NCBI GenBank assembly: GCA_914767715.1
Contig: OU612066.1
Span: 25,518,283 to 25,582,282, forward strand
Reading direction: 5' to 3'
Length of the DNA: 64,000 bases
Origin: Membranipora membranacea
Lineage: Eukaryota > Bryozoa > Gymnolaemata > Cheilostomatida > Membraniporidae
Shown here in pieces: positions 49,101 through 61,199 of this stretch. How positions within the stretch are numbered: the stretch's first letter is position 1; every line of letters starts with the position of its first letter. Below the pieces are notes generated by a model that saw nothing but the letters and a program-made list of their open reading frames with translations, searched no databases and had not been told where the DNA came from. Made by a program: the position numbers and the translations under genes.

Positions 49101-52100
49101 CATAGTGAAATAAACCTGGGATTAAAACAACTTCCATTATTCATCTGGTGAGCGCCATCACCTACATATTAGCGAAGTATCTAGGGTAATATCAGACCTG
49201 TCAAGTTGTAAGCAGACAAGCATCCATGACTGAACCAGGAATTGAACTTCTCTCATCCACATACTTTGAACCAAAAACCAAATAGGATCAGGAATGTTGG
49301 TAGACTGCCAAAGTCAAGACCGCAAGGTCTTAGGTTCGGCTCTCAGTAGTGCCTGTTGGTACAAACTCTTGATTTGACTTGTCATTCGCTCAGCTGACCT
49401 CAAAAACTTGCTACGTTATTTCCCAACCAGTTGCTAGAGCCACGGAATTTAATTTGGTGTTTGCAGCTTGCCAAAACCAGGAGAGTTACCAGACCTTTGA
49501 CAGATCTAAATAACTGTTGAAACAACTCACATCGATCGACATAGCTGTGATCCATCAGTGCGGAGTTGACTGCTCTTGATGTACAGTAGTGTTTACCAAA
49601 CTCGATCCTGCTAGAGTTTATCATCTGAATAAACTTCAGATTCTCACCGTCTGGACCTAGAAATTACACAAACAAATCTTATCTTGCTGATATTTATCTG
49701 CTCTTGTATTATGAGGACATAATTCTTAATTGCGTCTCAACCTCCAACTCCACTCTATATTTACAAATTTCAGTGACACAGTCCGTACCTCAATGTCTTA
49801 TCATGTGTCACGTTTTCAAGTCAGAGTCTCAAGAGGGGGAAAGAGCCAAAGTATTGCTTTGTGTTAGAACAAAGCCAGGATACTTCAAAGACTGCTCCTC
49901 TTGTTCACTAACCACTGTTGTTTCTTGTATTACTGTTATTATTTAATTTTATTGATTTACATTTAGACATTTTTTTTATTTGATATTGCTTCTCCTCCTT
50001 TAGAATGATATTCGATAAAAAAATTAATAGTTTTGAGCTACATACCAGAGGCATAGGCGATAGATAAGCCAGCTAGTTTATTGTCTCTGAGTTGTCTGAC
50101 ACCAACATTGGCATCTCTCTCACACGCTGTCTCAGAGAGCAGGGCCGGCTGCACAATCTTTACCTGAAATTAAATAAAATTACAAATTTTACCTGATATT
50201 GAAATTTAAATTTATGACAAATTTCCTCGCCCATTAAAGCTTTAGTGTGCAGACCTAAAATTTACAAGCCTTTTAGTTCCTTTCGAAACCATATCCTTGT
50301 CAGGCCCAATGTTATGTGTGCATTGCATAAGAAAATTCATATCAAATCTCCCTCTCAACTTTTTAAGGACAATATGAATGGATTTTGTGGCAGGATCAAA
50401 GTGTATGGCTGTATCAACTTATTTTCAAATGAAGCTGCTAAACTGGGTATCAAAAATAGACACCAGTCCTGCAAAAGATTAGCAGAAGTCGGCCCCGGGC
50501 AACACGCTTACATAGAAAGAAGGTTTAAATCTACAACATATGTACAATAAATATTTGGATTTCATCATACCTACGCCGTTTTCTCTGTAAACTTGTCAAT
50601 TTAACATTCTCAGAATCACACATACAAAATCTGTCTTCGCATGGGCACAACTTAAGCAATGGTCAAGATGAAACTCAGTTTATTGGAATAATAGTTTTAA
50701 GGTGACTGAATAAGTGACTGTAAAAGGTGACCAGACCACAATAGGTGACCATACAGGTGTCTGCAACAGGTGACCGTTATAAGTGACCGCATTAAGTGAT
50801 TGTCTTTGAACACTTTAAATATGCTATAATATGGTGTACAGAAGAATTCCATGCTGCACCCATTTTCACTTTGCTGTCAAGAGACTAAAATGTTTTTTCT
50901 TGATTTCTGCAAAAATTTGTTGTATCTAAAATGAATGCACTAAAATGGTGAAATAAAAGGCAGCCGCATGGTCAGATTAGTCCGGGACTAGTGTGGCGAC
51001 TATCCGATAGACGGGACAACGAAGGCTTCTGTCCCCAGGGCTAGCACCTGCCTACTTGTAAAGATGTGAACCACACCCCCACAGCAAGGACACCAACCTC
51101 CTGTGCAAAGCAAAAGGAGCCGTCCCCCTTATTATTAATCATGTGATAATAAAACTAACCTTTTCAAAACCTAATCTCGCTGCTTGATCCTTGACATCAT
51201 CGAGATAATCGCCAAAGTTGACATCATCCATCACCCAGAAGGCAATTTTAGGTTTGGAGGACATCATCGGATTTTGCGGTCTGGGTTTTGTGTCCTGTGT
51301 ACTTTCCTCAGTTGAAGGATTAAGGTTTCCCACTTGCAGTAGCTGCACCATTGTGTTGTCAAATATGATATACGCCCATGAAACCTGCGTGAAGAGAAAT
51401 TTATAGTAATTATTAACCCTTCAAATCAAATTAACAATAATAAAACCTAATTCCAGATTTCAATGACATCACGATCCACTTAAACTTCCCATCGAGGTAA
51501 AATAAACTCTCTTTCCTGATACAAAAGTTAAATGGGGTTAAAATCGCAAGTCTGTCTCTGTCCAAAGACTGAGAAATAAAGGTGCTTTAAGGGCCCGGCA
51601 GCCATTATGGGCATCAAGTTGCTCTCAGTATGCAATAACCGGCTAGTTTCAAGTTAAAACTGACAGAAAATACAAGCATATGTATGTGTTTACGTTTAAA
51701 AGTGATGACAAAAAGTAGGTCCACTCAATTTTTTGCTAGTCAGTCTTCCCTATCCAGGGACTGATTTTTATAACACTTTGTGTTGCCCGAATACTCTATT
51801 TTAAGTCTGTTAAGATCCTGGAAAAGTTCATAAACATAACATTCACTCATCAAATTAATGCCGAAAGTTGGCACGAAGCAATCATTGACCAACTTTTCAA
51901 CTCGGCTGGAATGACCTACCCTGACCAAGATGTGAAGAACATAGTCTGTTTAGATCTCCGGTAACAATGATTATCATAACATACATTCATCAAACGGATG
52001 CCAAAAGCTGGCAGTAAGTAACCATTGGCCAGCTTTTCAAATGTAGCGGGAATGTCTGTAATGTCTATACTGGCCCTTCTCTAACCAAGATGACTACAGA

Positions 52101-55100
52101 AAGGTCTGTTTAGAGCTTTGATGAGCAAGATAAACATAACATATATTCATCAAAAGTTGACAGGAAGTAACCATTGGTGGCCAACTTTTCGACTGATCGG
52201 GAATGACCCAACAACCATATTGACCAGACCCTATACTGACCAAGATGACAACAACAAGGCCTGTCTAGAGCCTGGGTAACCTTAATAAACAAAACATAAT
52301 TCATCAAACAAATGCCAAAAGCTGGCGGTAAGTAACCATTGTCCAACTTTTCAAATGCAGCTGGAATGTCCGTAATGTCTATACTGACCCTACCCTCACC
52401 AAGATGACCAGAACATAGCCAGTTAGGATCCTGGGTTATCTTTTTAATATGCCAAACGCTGGGAGGAAGTCACCATTGACCGACTTTTTAATCTAAAGGG
52501 AATGACCTGCGTTGAGTTTTGTTGTTTGTGCAATCGGCACGTAATCCTTGGATAATGGATATTAATCACTTGTGGAATTTGCAACATGTTTACAACTGTC
52601 AAATCATAAAAGGATTGAATGAAATGTCACAGACATTCCGTACATACGTAGCTTAATTTCTTCACTCGCTTAGTTCAAAGCAGCCAGCTGTTTTCACCAT
52701 TATTGACAGACGCACAGCCAAAACCCAAAGTTATTTTAAGCCCGTAGCCACCGTACCATTTTGTTCCTAGCCAGCTGTGACATATATATATTATAGCAAT
52801 GGTGGTTTTTGTGCCAAAGGGTGAGCTAAGCCAGAGTGTTTTTGAAACTATGTGAATACATACATTCAGTTCTTTTCTCTAGAAAAGAGACAATACTAAC
52901 TAACAGTTGATTGTTGTTTGGCTTCTGATAGAAATGTTATACAAGACTTCATAAAAATTTTTTCCTGATAATGTTTATTAATAATTTTTTTTTCCATGTG
53001 ACTATTCAAACTCTTAGGCGGTTACTCCCAAGATATTGGCAATCACTTTTATACAGGAGTTACAAGCTTTGCCTATAATTAATGGAGTATTCAATTGTTA
53101 ACTCAAAGTTATTATTCCACCCAAACAAATTAGATCCTATCAGGATGTAAAAAAATGCATGTTAATTGTGCAATAGAAGTGGCATGTTTTATTGCACTCT
53201 TTAATTGATTTATGATTTCCCAGGTCTTCAAGAAGCTGACCGAAGTGAAAAAATATGTAAATCACCTCACAAGGATAGCATGACCTCACCACCCTTCACT
53301 TTGTGCATGAGTTTTAATCATCAATTTAAATCATGATTTACAATGCGTGCATGCAATTTGATAAGCATATCAACTTGACCAATATAATCAAGGCGAAATC
53401 GAGCAGTACCAGAAAAAAAGGTTGATCAAGTGTGATGCCATTCAGAAGAGTTATTTATTAGTGCGCAGAAAATATATCATATATATAATATGATATATAT
53501 ATATTATATATATCATATATGATAATAATATATATCCTACCTGGTATCTGGATGAAGACTTGGTGCAGCGAGAGTTAAGGTCATCAGATCCCTCACATTT
53601 TGCATCTGGCAAGCCTTTCTCATCCGTGCTCAGGAACATATTAACATATTCGACATTTGAAGTTGGCTCGAGTCGAGATATACTCTCAGCATACATGCCA
53701 CCTAACACCTGCAGCAAAAATAACAATCACATACACTCATTGCGGGAAAACAGGAACATCAACCAGCGTTCAAAAATGCATTCCTCGAAATGATATTAAA
53801 ATTTGGCTTAATGTGATATATGCTAGTCCAAGTGCTCAGAAGGCTCTATTGCGAGTTAGTGGCATTACATTATCAACCACACAATTCAATGGAATTCCAC
53901 TAACTCGCAATGGAGCAATCTGAGCACTTAGACTAGATGTACGCAGATATTGGTAATCATTGATGGGAAAACCAATTCTGAATTAAAAGCCTGGAGATCT
54001 ACGCTCAAAAAATCATGAGTGGTTGTATCATAAATAAGTTAAAATCTGAGAGAAAATGTTGTCAGTTTTAATTTTTTTCTGCATTTTAGATGTTAGCCCA
54101 GAAGAGATATGATTTCATTAGACTAAAGGTAAACCAACCCCAACTTCAAAACCTCACACATAATTAAGTTTGCGAATCCAATCGATATTGCTGTTTGCTA
54201 AGAAACAGAAGATTGGGCTGCCCCTAAAGAGGGACGCAAGGTGCCCTAATCCTCATACTGAGAATGTGATACATCCTAGAAAACTAGAATGCATCCTAGA
54301 GGTGAGGCCATAGAGGACCTCCTAATCATAAGTGTGCAGCGAGCTGCCAAAACTGAACTGGCACTAATCGGCCATCGGCAGTGACACTTTGATCTTAGCC
54401 AATCGATCTTTTAATCAAACATCCGTCCCACATCCTTATGCCCATTAATTGCAGAATCTATACATAGCTTTGACAAATCTAAACCAGATGTCTATGTATT
54501 GTTCTATGTCAAAAAAGAAAATGTAAATATCGAGAATAGGGTTTGTAACTTTGCGATGCCAAAATAAAGTCGCCTGAAGGTAGTAATTGACAAGGTCAGT
54601 CCGCTTGCCTGATTATATAAATTGATTATGTCTTATCAAAGTACACGTACAACCCATGATGACTCTGATAACTTGCAGATGTGCGCCTCGGCATTTGCCC
54701 TACATGCCAAAATTATCTCAGCAGAGGTTAAGAGCTCAAATTGAATTATTTGCGGAAATTCATCCAGACAAAAGGTTGGCATATGTTCAAATTAACATGC
54801 AGTAGAACCTTTTTTTGAGTGTGAGAATGGAAATTACAACAAGGTTCCAATCGTTATGAGACAATCATTGGGAATATGTTGTTTCTAGTACGGCACTTGC
54901 AATGTTCCCAGACAATGGCTATGAAACAAAATTGGGATGTATATGCGGTACAAATATTTTCAATAGTTATGAAACCATCTGCTGTTTTAAACCAGCCCAC
55001 AAGCTATAGTTTAGAATGCAGTGGGTTGAAAAACTGCACTGCATTGCACCTCAACAAATTTGGCAAGGACAGTAAAGCTTGTTAACGTTCCTCAACTGAG

Positions 55101-55570
55101 CACATCAAGGCGAAAAAATGTAGTGAGTGAAGAAGGGGACCATCAAACACACAGTAGGCAAATAATAACAGTGAATAAATACTTGTAACCATCTCTGATA
55201 AACTGTTAGCGCCACCTTTCATAATAGTTTAAAGATCTTATTGTGGGTGAGGTAATGTTGTAAAAGTTCTCCCTCATGATACTGCCCTCTAAACATGTCA
55301 GACATTTCAATATATTTAATTTCAATATTAAATAAAAAAAAAGAAAATAACTTTCACTTAGGTTTCTTTTCAAATACGATGTGTAGCTATTGTGAAACGA
55401 TAATGATGATAGCAAGCACTTGCACTCACCTGGGTGTAAAACTGAATGGAGGCTGTCAGATTTGACACTGAGACTGTCAGCTGGCTGACACTTGCTGCTG
55501 ATATTTTTGGCTCTTCTACCCCTCCATGGGCGGCGACAATAGCAGAACACAGTAGTATGACTCCTAGCAT
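46169..55570 (-). CDS. Secreted protein with two vicinal-oxygen-chelate (glyoxalase-like) domains
   Basis: Exons in order: 55570-55430, 53708-53541, 51384-51160, 50163-50046, 49656-49531, 48963-48814, 48128-48067, 47735-47600, 47239-47067, an exon starting at 46644 with unresolved 3' boundary (about 46485), and 46417-46169 with TAG stop; roughly 550 residues. Phases agree for the first nine. The start ATG at 55570 gives a signal peptide (MLGVILLCSAIVAAHGG). Domain 1 has the VOC opening VSNLTASIQFYTQVLGGMY, then AYIIFDNTMVQLLQV, a module break with AFWVMDDVNF, DNKLAGLSIAYASG and PDGENLKFIQ. Domain 2 opens GVNHISIMTMDINKTLDLYV and continues LNLRYVLLSNIKIEIAYM. VOC enzymes bind a metal through H/E/Q; N-H-I (domain 2) and I-E-I are visible, but domain 1 lacks an obvious first His, so enzyme activity is uncertain. 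A secreted VOC protein is unusual for this mostly intracellular fold. Confidence 0.72.
46660..47035 (+). repeat. tRNA-headed SINE
   Basis: A box TATGGTTAAGGGTACGG and B box GGTCCAGATTCAATTCC are about 35 bp apart, followed by a GC-richer body (GGTCCTTGCGGAACGGGACT, CACACCCCACATACAG). It sits between two VOC exons, antisense, directly next to the exon at 46644. No clear poly-A tail. Its limits are approximate. Confidence 0.7.
49285..49375 (+). repeat. Possible degenerate tRNA-derived SINE head
   Basis: TGTTGGTAGACTGCC resembles an A box and GGTCTTAGGTTCGGCTCTC a B box, about 35 bp apart. No tail was defined. In an intron of the VOC gene. Confidence 0.3.
50716..50805. repeat. Short GGTGACC-type minisatellite
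   Basis: About seven degenerate units of 13-16 bp around (A)AGGTGACC / AAGTGACTG, in an intron of the VOC gene. Confidence 0.6.
51538..51632. repeat. Dispersed repeat, partner of 36618-36705
   Basis: AAAATCGCAAGTCTGTCTCT, GGTGCTTTAAGGG and CATCAAGTTGCTCTCAG match the block in the NIDO gene's first intron. Confidence 0.55.
51746..52515. repeat. Tandem array of about five units of 140-165 bp in a VOC-gene intron
   Basis: Repeating blocks: CATTCATCAAA, GCCAAAAGCTGGC, GTAACCATTG, CCAACTTTTC, GGAATG and CCAAGATGA. The CATCAAA block begins near 51850, 51985, 52147 and 52300, and a truncated unit begins near 52447. Units are diverged. Confidence 0.8.
53465..53540. repeat. AT microsatellite at an exon edge
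   Basis: An alternating TATATA run beginning just past the GTAGGATATA donor of the VOC exon 53708-53541. Confidence 0.8.
53823..53937. mobile_element. Palindromic MITE, family B (copy 1)
   Basis: Outer arms ATATGCTAGTCCAAGTGCTC and GAGCACTTAGACTAGATGTA, inner arms ATTGCGAGTTAGTGGCATTA and CCACTAACTCGCAAT. In the first intron of the VOC gene. A related but degraded copy lies near 56160-56255. Confidence 0.75.
54187..54402 (-). repeat. SINE-like repeat with a U2 snRNA-like head (copy 3)
   Basis: Minus strand: head TTGGCTAAGATCAAAGTGTC (first bases of U2 lost), common body, tail GGGGCAGCCCAATCTTCTG then TTTC. CCAATCGAT occurs at both boundaries (54178-54186 and 54399-54407), which may be a target-site duplication, although part of the right copy overlaps the U2-like TTGG. 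In the first intron of the VOC gene, same strand. Confidence 0.7.
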
Positions 55571-57070
55571 ATTGAAGCTCACTGGCTATACTGTTCACAC
55601 ACGTGTAAGAACTGCAAAACTTTAGAAATGAAATTTAACCTTCAAAGGTTTGATTCGTTGCTTAAAATATGCCAATGTATTTTACTTCCTAGGTAGGTAT
55701 TGAGTTGGCTGCGGATTGGTTGACAGTGACACACTGTTTATTTAGCAATAAATTCTCTACTCTACCACAAATATAATGAGTTGGCTAATAATATATCTAA
55801 TATTTCAAAAATACTTGACATAACTCAATTGATAATACTATTAATCAAAAATAAATGGGAGCCCAGCCAAGGGGAAAAAGTTTTATAAATCAAAACCTGT
55901 ATCTACTTGAAAGAATCTAGTAAATTTGGATTATGCAGTCAATTTTATGAAGTCTGATTCAGCCACACCCGACTAAGCTTTTTATACCAGATTTCATGAC
56001 CTCATCATGAAACAGATGTGCTGTCCAATAAAGTGCGAGCGCCACAGATGAAGCGAGCATCTGAATCGACCTGTTTTGTAGTGATGACCAATATATTATA
56101 GTAAGATGTTGCCAACTCGACAGGCAGTAGGTAACATCCCTTGTATGCATGCAACTGTAGTCTAACTGCTCAGACAGATGCATTGCAAGAAAGTGACATT
56201 ACATTATCAAACAATGCAATGCCACTAACTCAAAATGCAGCCGTCTGTTTGAATTGACCTCTCCATAGCAAACTTGAGCTACCAAATTGTCACCAGGAAA
56301 TTCTAGAATGCTATATCAGCGTGTTGTGCTTCCCAACCATGACACTCAACCACATTTCACTTATTAATATGTTTCCTCTTTCATACGCACTGGTACTATT
56401 TTGTAATCTGCAATTGCCGCCAATCAGAAGAATATCCATCCGACAGAGTTGTAAAAAATTGGCAAGAGGCATAAAAGTCCTCTTATGGAACCTGCTTCTC
56501 AAAAAACTGAAAACCACCTGCTGCAAAGCAGATTAGAATTCCAAGACGGTAATTAACTTACATCCCTATCTGTTGGCGAGAAGCTGACTGCCTGTTGCCA
56601 GTAATGAAATTTCCATTCACTCTGCTGTTTGCAATCTTGTTACTATCTATGCCAAGCACTCCATAATAACAACCACGCTTCTAATGTATGAACAATCTAG
56701 GGCCCATCAATCATGATATAACCATTAACGGAAATTTTTGTATTTCCTTATCAGTCTGGCACAATTTATGAGCTCAAGATCACGTACGCTTGCCATTATG
56801 TATATGTTATAGTCTGAGTTTGTTTATTTTAGATTTTGTAAGATCCTGAGGCTACCTTGCATGCGCTGGCTTTTTTTGTTCATGCACTCCTGAATCTGTG
56901 AAAGTCTGCAAATTTTCAGGAATACGCAGCCCATTTTGCTGACTACAGCTTGCCCTTAAGAAAGCTACCATTCAAATATGGTGACCCTATGTGGTCAATT
57001 ATGCAGGCATTATCAGGCATTATGTTCTGTCAGATGTATTTAGATCAAAAAAACATGATCAGTCTTAATT
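55571..57070. other. No gene seen; upstream of the VOC gene
   Basis: No supported exons. A degraded family B palindrome lies near 56160-56255 (AAGTGACATTACATTATCAA facing GCCACTAACTCAAAATGCAG). No promoter motif could be assigned with confidence. Confidence 0.4.
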
Positions 57071-57319
57071 ATGCATTTTTCTAACCCCCACTTCATCAGT
57101 GTGATTGGGTTTTATGGGCATGCTGCAGCTTGGCATCTCAATCAAATTTGCCTTCTCCAAAAAGCAGCTCTAAGAATTATCTTGAAAGTTTACCCTCAGA
57201 GTCATGTCCCTACATATCATGAAGAATTGCGAATAATGCCTATTAATATGCTATTTAAATACAGATTTTTTATTCATTGGCACAAAGCCAATTTTAACTA
57301 CGAACTAGACTGTTGAAAT
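57071..57319 (+). pseudogene. LINE reverse transcriptase C-terminal relic
   Basis: A plus-strand frame reads AAWHLNQICLLQKAALRIIL, then HEELRIMPINMLFKYRFFI. This is the pattern found after the RT thumb in non-LTR elements (LLQKKA-x-R-I-I ... L-x-I-x-x-L-x-x-Y). It is short, has no RT core and is not on the same strand as the 28-30 kb LINE. Confidence 0.6.
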
Positions 57320-59640
57320 TTTCACTTGCTCAAATAAATTATTCCAACCAAAGAGAACCACCAACTGCAGAGGTGAACGGTCACTGCTTACCACTGGAAT
57401 GCATGCCTCATGGATGAGGAGGCAACATAGCCGTCTTGTCTTCCTGGAGAGTTAGATTTTGCATTTTGGGAGTCCAATGTTCCCAGGTCAGAGTAACTGG
57501 CCTGCTTGAGTTCTCGGATGGGAAGTGGTTCCAAACTAGATTAAACGGATAGTCTTCGACTTCATGACCATACCGCTGCACTGTATTTTTAGTTGCTAAT
57601 TTATGTCTGAATAAAAAAAGGAGCATAGGTCTAGGATCTTTGAAGCTCAACAGTCCAACAGCGGTGGCTGTGACAAGAGAAGTTCATTAATACTTAGGGA
57701 AGCCTGATATAAATCTGATATTAATACAAACAAGTATATGACGTTTAAAACACATAAGGTGTTAATTGCCAGTCTGAATTGGATTTTACCAAATAAAAGG
57801 GTCCAAAGTTGAAAGTTGTTACTCCAGTATTTTCAATTATTTTGTCAATATTTCTCAATCAGACGGTGTTACATGTCATGTATTTGGGGCGGCTTGAAAA
57901 CTGCGTTTGGGACCTTCACAAAGGGTCACATTAAAAAGTCACATTGGGGTTATAACAATTGACCAGGGTTTAATTCCAACAATACTCAAGAGATGACCAT
58001 GGAGTAACGCATTGAAAAAAAATGGCTATTATACCAATCAATGGGAAGCAAGAATAGCATTCAAGGCCAAGCAAGGTTGAATAGTCAGCTCTACACCTGC
58101 ATCCTGTCAAAAAATAGCCACGCCTGAGGCAGCATACAACGCAAAGAGGACCTATTTTGGCTTTTTGCCGCCCATCAAAAAGGATCTTTCGCATTGAACA
58201 CTAAACGGTCTCATATGTTTCACCATAAATTAATTATATACAAAAAGGAGCAGTTCCCACCAATAAATACATGTCTACAACATTTAAATGACTTGATCTA
58301 ACTTGAAAGAAATCGGCATGCCCAGCAATATGGATTTTAAAATCAGCCTCTCCGCATTCTGATTCACTAAAAACTGAAAATAAATCATTTCAATAAATAT
58401 ATTTTCATACATTTAATCCTGTGAAAACCATGATTTCAAATCAGTCTCTCCGCATTCTGATTCACTGAAAATTAAAATATGTAATTTCAATAAATATATT
58501 TTCAAATATTTAATTCTGTGAAGACCATGTCTACCATGACTTGCTACAAGTTTCTGATAATGGTTAAGAATTTATTTAATTCTTATCTTCATTTTTCACA
58601 TAGCCTCATTTGTACCAGCCACATTAATAGGTGTCAATAAATTTATCTCTTAATAAAGGAGATTTTTGCCACCTATTCTTCTATGTATTCTAATGGGAAA
58701 GCCGATAATTTCATTGCTTTTTACCATGGCCCTGTTCGACTCCACCATCACAATTTATGATCAAGGATCTTGCCAACTTTTGGTAATAAATATTCATCTG
58801 CGTAACTCACTTTTTAGCGACACAACAGCTCTATGCTGCCCTTTTTATAATTTGCCACTGCTGTCATATTTAATGGTACAAAGATCAATCATTCTCTCAG
58901 ATGGAGTCAATTTTCAAAGGGAATGAAATAAGGAATTACGAACATTGTTAATTTGGATTTTTATGTTGAAAAGAATTTCTTGAGCCGTGTGTCAGCTCAT
59001 TTTAGACTAATTCGGTCTTCATCTAATTTTGATCTGACTGTTATACCAGTTTTTATTCCGCTGAAATAAAAATCAACCACATCAGTAATAGCCGTAAATG
59101 ATTTTTTTGGTCTTCTTGTTGGACTATGCATAATCAAGATGAAGCTTAAAAACCAATTAAGGTTTCACAAAGCAAATGATTATTTATGTTATATATCTAG
59201 AAAAACATACAAGTGAAAAGAAAATCCAATACGCAATGCGATAGCAAAAACAAAATTTAAATGTTTAATGGGAATAATTATCCAGTGATTTCGAAAAGAG
59301 ATAGATTTAATCGCCAAGTCATTGTATATTGCTGCGATTGAACAAGGAACTTTAATTAATCTATAAGGAGAGTTATCTTTTTTGTTATCATGAGAGACAA
59401 ATACCCCTCAGGACGCTTTATTTTACCCAAGCACAGAACAAACCTGAGGAAGTTCCGTTTTAGACACCAGGCTGTATCTTTTCTAAACGGATTATTTATT
59501 TTATTTTATATCTTTATTTTTATGACAGAGCGCTCAACCAACAAATGATTTTATCACCAATGATACAATACAATATACATATATACATACAAACTCCTCT
59601 AAAGATAATATTTAAAAGCAAAGAGTCCTCATATTATTAG
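57320..59640. other. No gene recognised; repeats
   Basis: Two tandem units of about 100 bp lie at 58335-58533. An 80-codon minus-strand frame at 57408-57650 (with DYPFNLVWNHFPSENSSRP) has no recognised domain and no convincing start, so it is not called as a gene. The rest is AT-rich without supported exons. Confidence 0.4.
58335..58533. repeat. Direct tandem duplication, two units of about 100 bp
   Basis: Both units contain CTCTCCGCATTCTGATTCAC, TTTCAATAAATATATTTTCA and a TGTGAA-ACCATG end. Confidence 0.85.
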
Positions 59641-59654
59641 GTCGTTGTAATACT

Positions 59655-59800
59655 TGGGGAAGATAACTTCTGGCAGCTCATATTTGGTGAGGGACACAGC
59701 TGTTTTGAACTCCTGGATCACCGCACCAGGCGATCTCACTGTCAGCATTTTCAAACAGCGGGCAGACAAAATATTTTCTCGTATCCGACGGCAGCATTCA
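59655..59800 (-). pseudogene. Decayed cysteine-module exon (paralogue fragment)
   Basis: On the minus strand the last-exon module of the cysteine family is recognisable (FVCPLFENADSEIA, GDPGVQNSC), but two conserved cysteines are replaced (CCG becomes WCG, NCC becomes NSC). The upstream half of the module is lost, and the frame runs on to a new TGA. Nucleotide similarity to 63353-63493 is high, including the 3' flank (GGCAGCTCAT). A duplicated, non-functional exon. Confidence 0.72.
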
Positions 59801-60457
59801 ATGTTTTCTGAATTTTCAGCCAAAGTACAATGGATAACAGATAATGGGCCAGTTCTATGCCAAATAAAGGTTCTTATTTCGCAGAGCTCAAGTCAGTTGG
59901 TGACTATCTGTCAGGTCCAGGGGACTGTGGGCAGAGTTTTGAATGGGAGAACTCAAGCCAATTTGTATCAGATATATATATGGACGCTGTCTGTCGCCTA
60001 AGGCATTTGAGTTATTCAAAGTGAATATATGTATGAATTATTTACATATGTTTCCCTCTTTTATACACATCATCTATTAGTGCACTGATTATTTTGGGTG
60101 TACAATGTAGTTCTTGCAAATATTGTTGATTGACGCCAGTAAAACAGAAAATATTTGAAACGTGATCGCCAGGAGAAAAAGGGTTTACAAATTAAAAAAT
60201 TCAATTTTCTTAAGACTCCACTGCTGGTTACAAACAGGTAAAAGAAACACATTTTAGAAGTAATTATGACAGCAGTGTAAAATAAATAAATCAGCAGCTG
60301 TTTCTACGATTTGGCATTGGTATTTCATTGGCATTGGCATTTCATCTACTACTACATATATCAAAAGAGGTACCTTCTTTATTGCCATGAGAAACAAACT
60401 CGTAAAATCCGTATCGGATGAGTCTTTGTATTACATCAACATAGGATTCAAAGTAGT

Positions 60458-61197
60458 TTAGTTTCGGTGAGTGATTGTTGGTTTAGGAATTATCGGTTTA
60501 GGAATTCTGAGGAGTTGGAGTCTCGGTTTACGAATTCTGAGGTGCGGGAGTCTGATACGAGGGAGTCTCGGTTTACGAGTTCTGAGGTGTGGGAGTCTTA
60601 TGCGAGGGAGGCTCATGCATGGTAGATGTGCTGTCAGGTTTGACACATCCCGAGGGAAGCGTCGCAGTAGACCAAGGAAGTGACCTTCATTCCCTGTAAA
60701 AAATTGTACATACCATAATAACACCTACCATCGTGTACACACCCATTCTGGTCAGACTTGAATGCCAGGCTATCCATGCATTCTGATTAACCCCGAAGAG
60801 AGAAAACTTACCAACCAAGAAATGAAGTAATCAATTCCGGTATTGTTTCACTATTCAATGCTGTGACCTTATTTCAGCAATGAGAAAATACCATGAGTTC
60901 AACAAAGTCCTGACTTCTCATTTGATACCGGTCATTCTGAAACCGAATTAACCGATATAAAATACTAAAACAACTTTGTTCTATCTGTGTTGCTGGATCA
61001 TGATATTTAAAAAAAAGGTGAGCCATCTAGCTACCTGATTTTTTTAATATCACTCAGCCACCAACCACAGAGGAAACGAACTTGTTCTCAGTAAATACCG
61101 ATAAATCTGAAAGGCTGATCTTGGATATTTACCTTGTGTGAGAAGAAGAAATTGCCGACAGCACAACAAATGCTGACAAAATTCCCATCCTCACCAT
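60458..61197 (-). CDS. Short secreted Pro/Arg-rich repeat peptide gene (candidate paralogue 2)
   Basis: Exon 1 (61197-61133) encodes a signal peptide MVRMGILSAFVVLSAISSSH with a GT donor after ACACAAG, similar in sequence and layout to exon 1 of the 41-43 kb gene. The last exon starts at a TTTTTTACAG acceptor (60695) and is open to a TAA at 60458. One frame gives a strongly basic chain with a 15-residue repeat, LPRIRLPHLRTRKPR then LPRIRLPHLRIRKPR, then LLRIPKPIIPKPTI. A GTAAGT donor near 60811 suggests a middle exon. I could not find a splice combination that joins exon 1 to this frame without a stop, so the product is uncertain: it may be decayed, or the frame may be another one. The 3' flank resembles those at 59370 and 63220. 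Confidence 0.4.
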
Positions 61198-61199
61198 GA

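Noticed and set aside
57408-57650. 80-codon minus-strand frame (DYPFNLVWNHFPSENSSRP)
   Set aside because: No ATG start, no recognised domain, no clear splice sites and no relative in the window. It could be a fragment, but the support is too weak.
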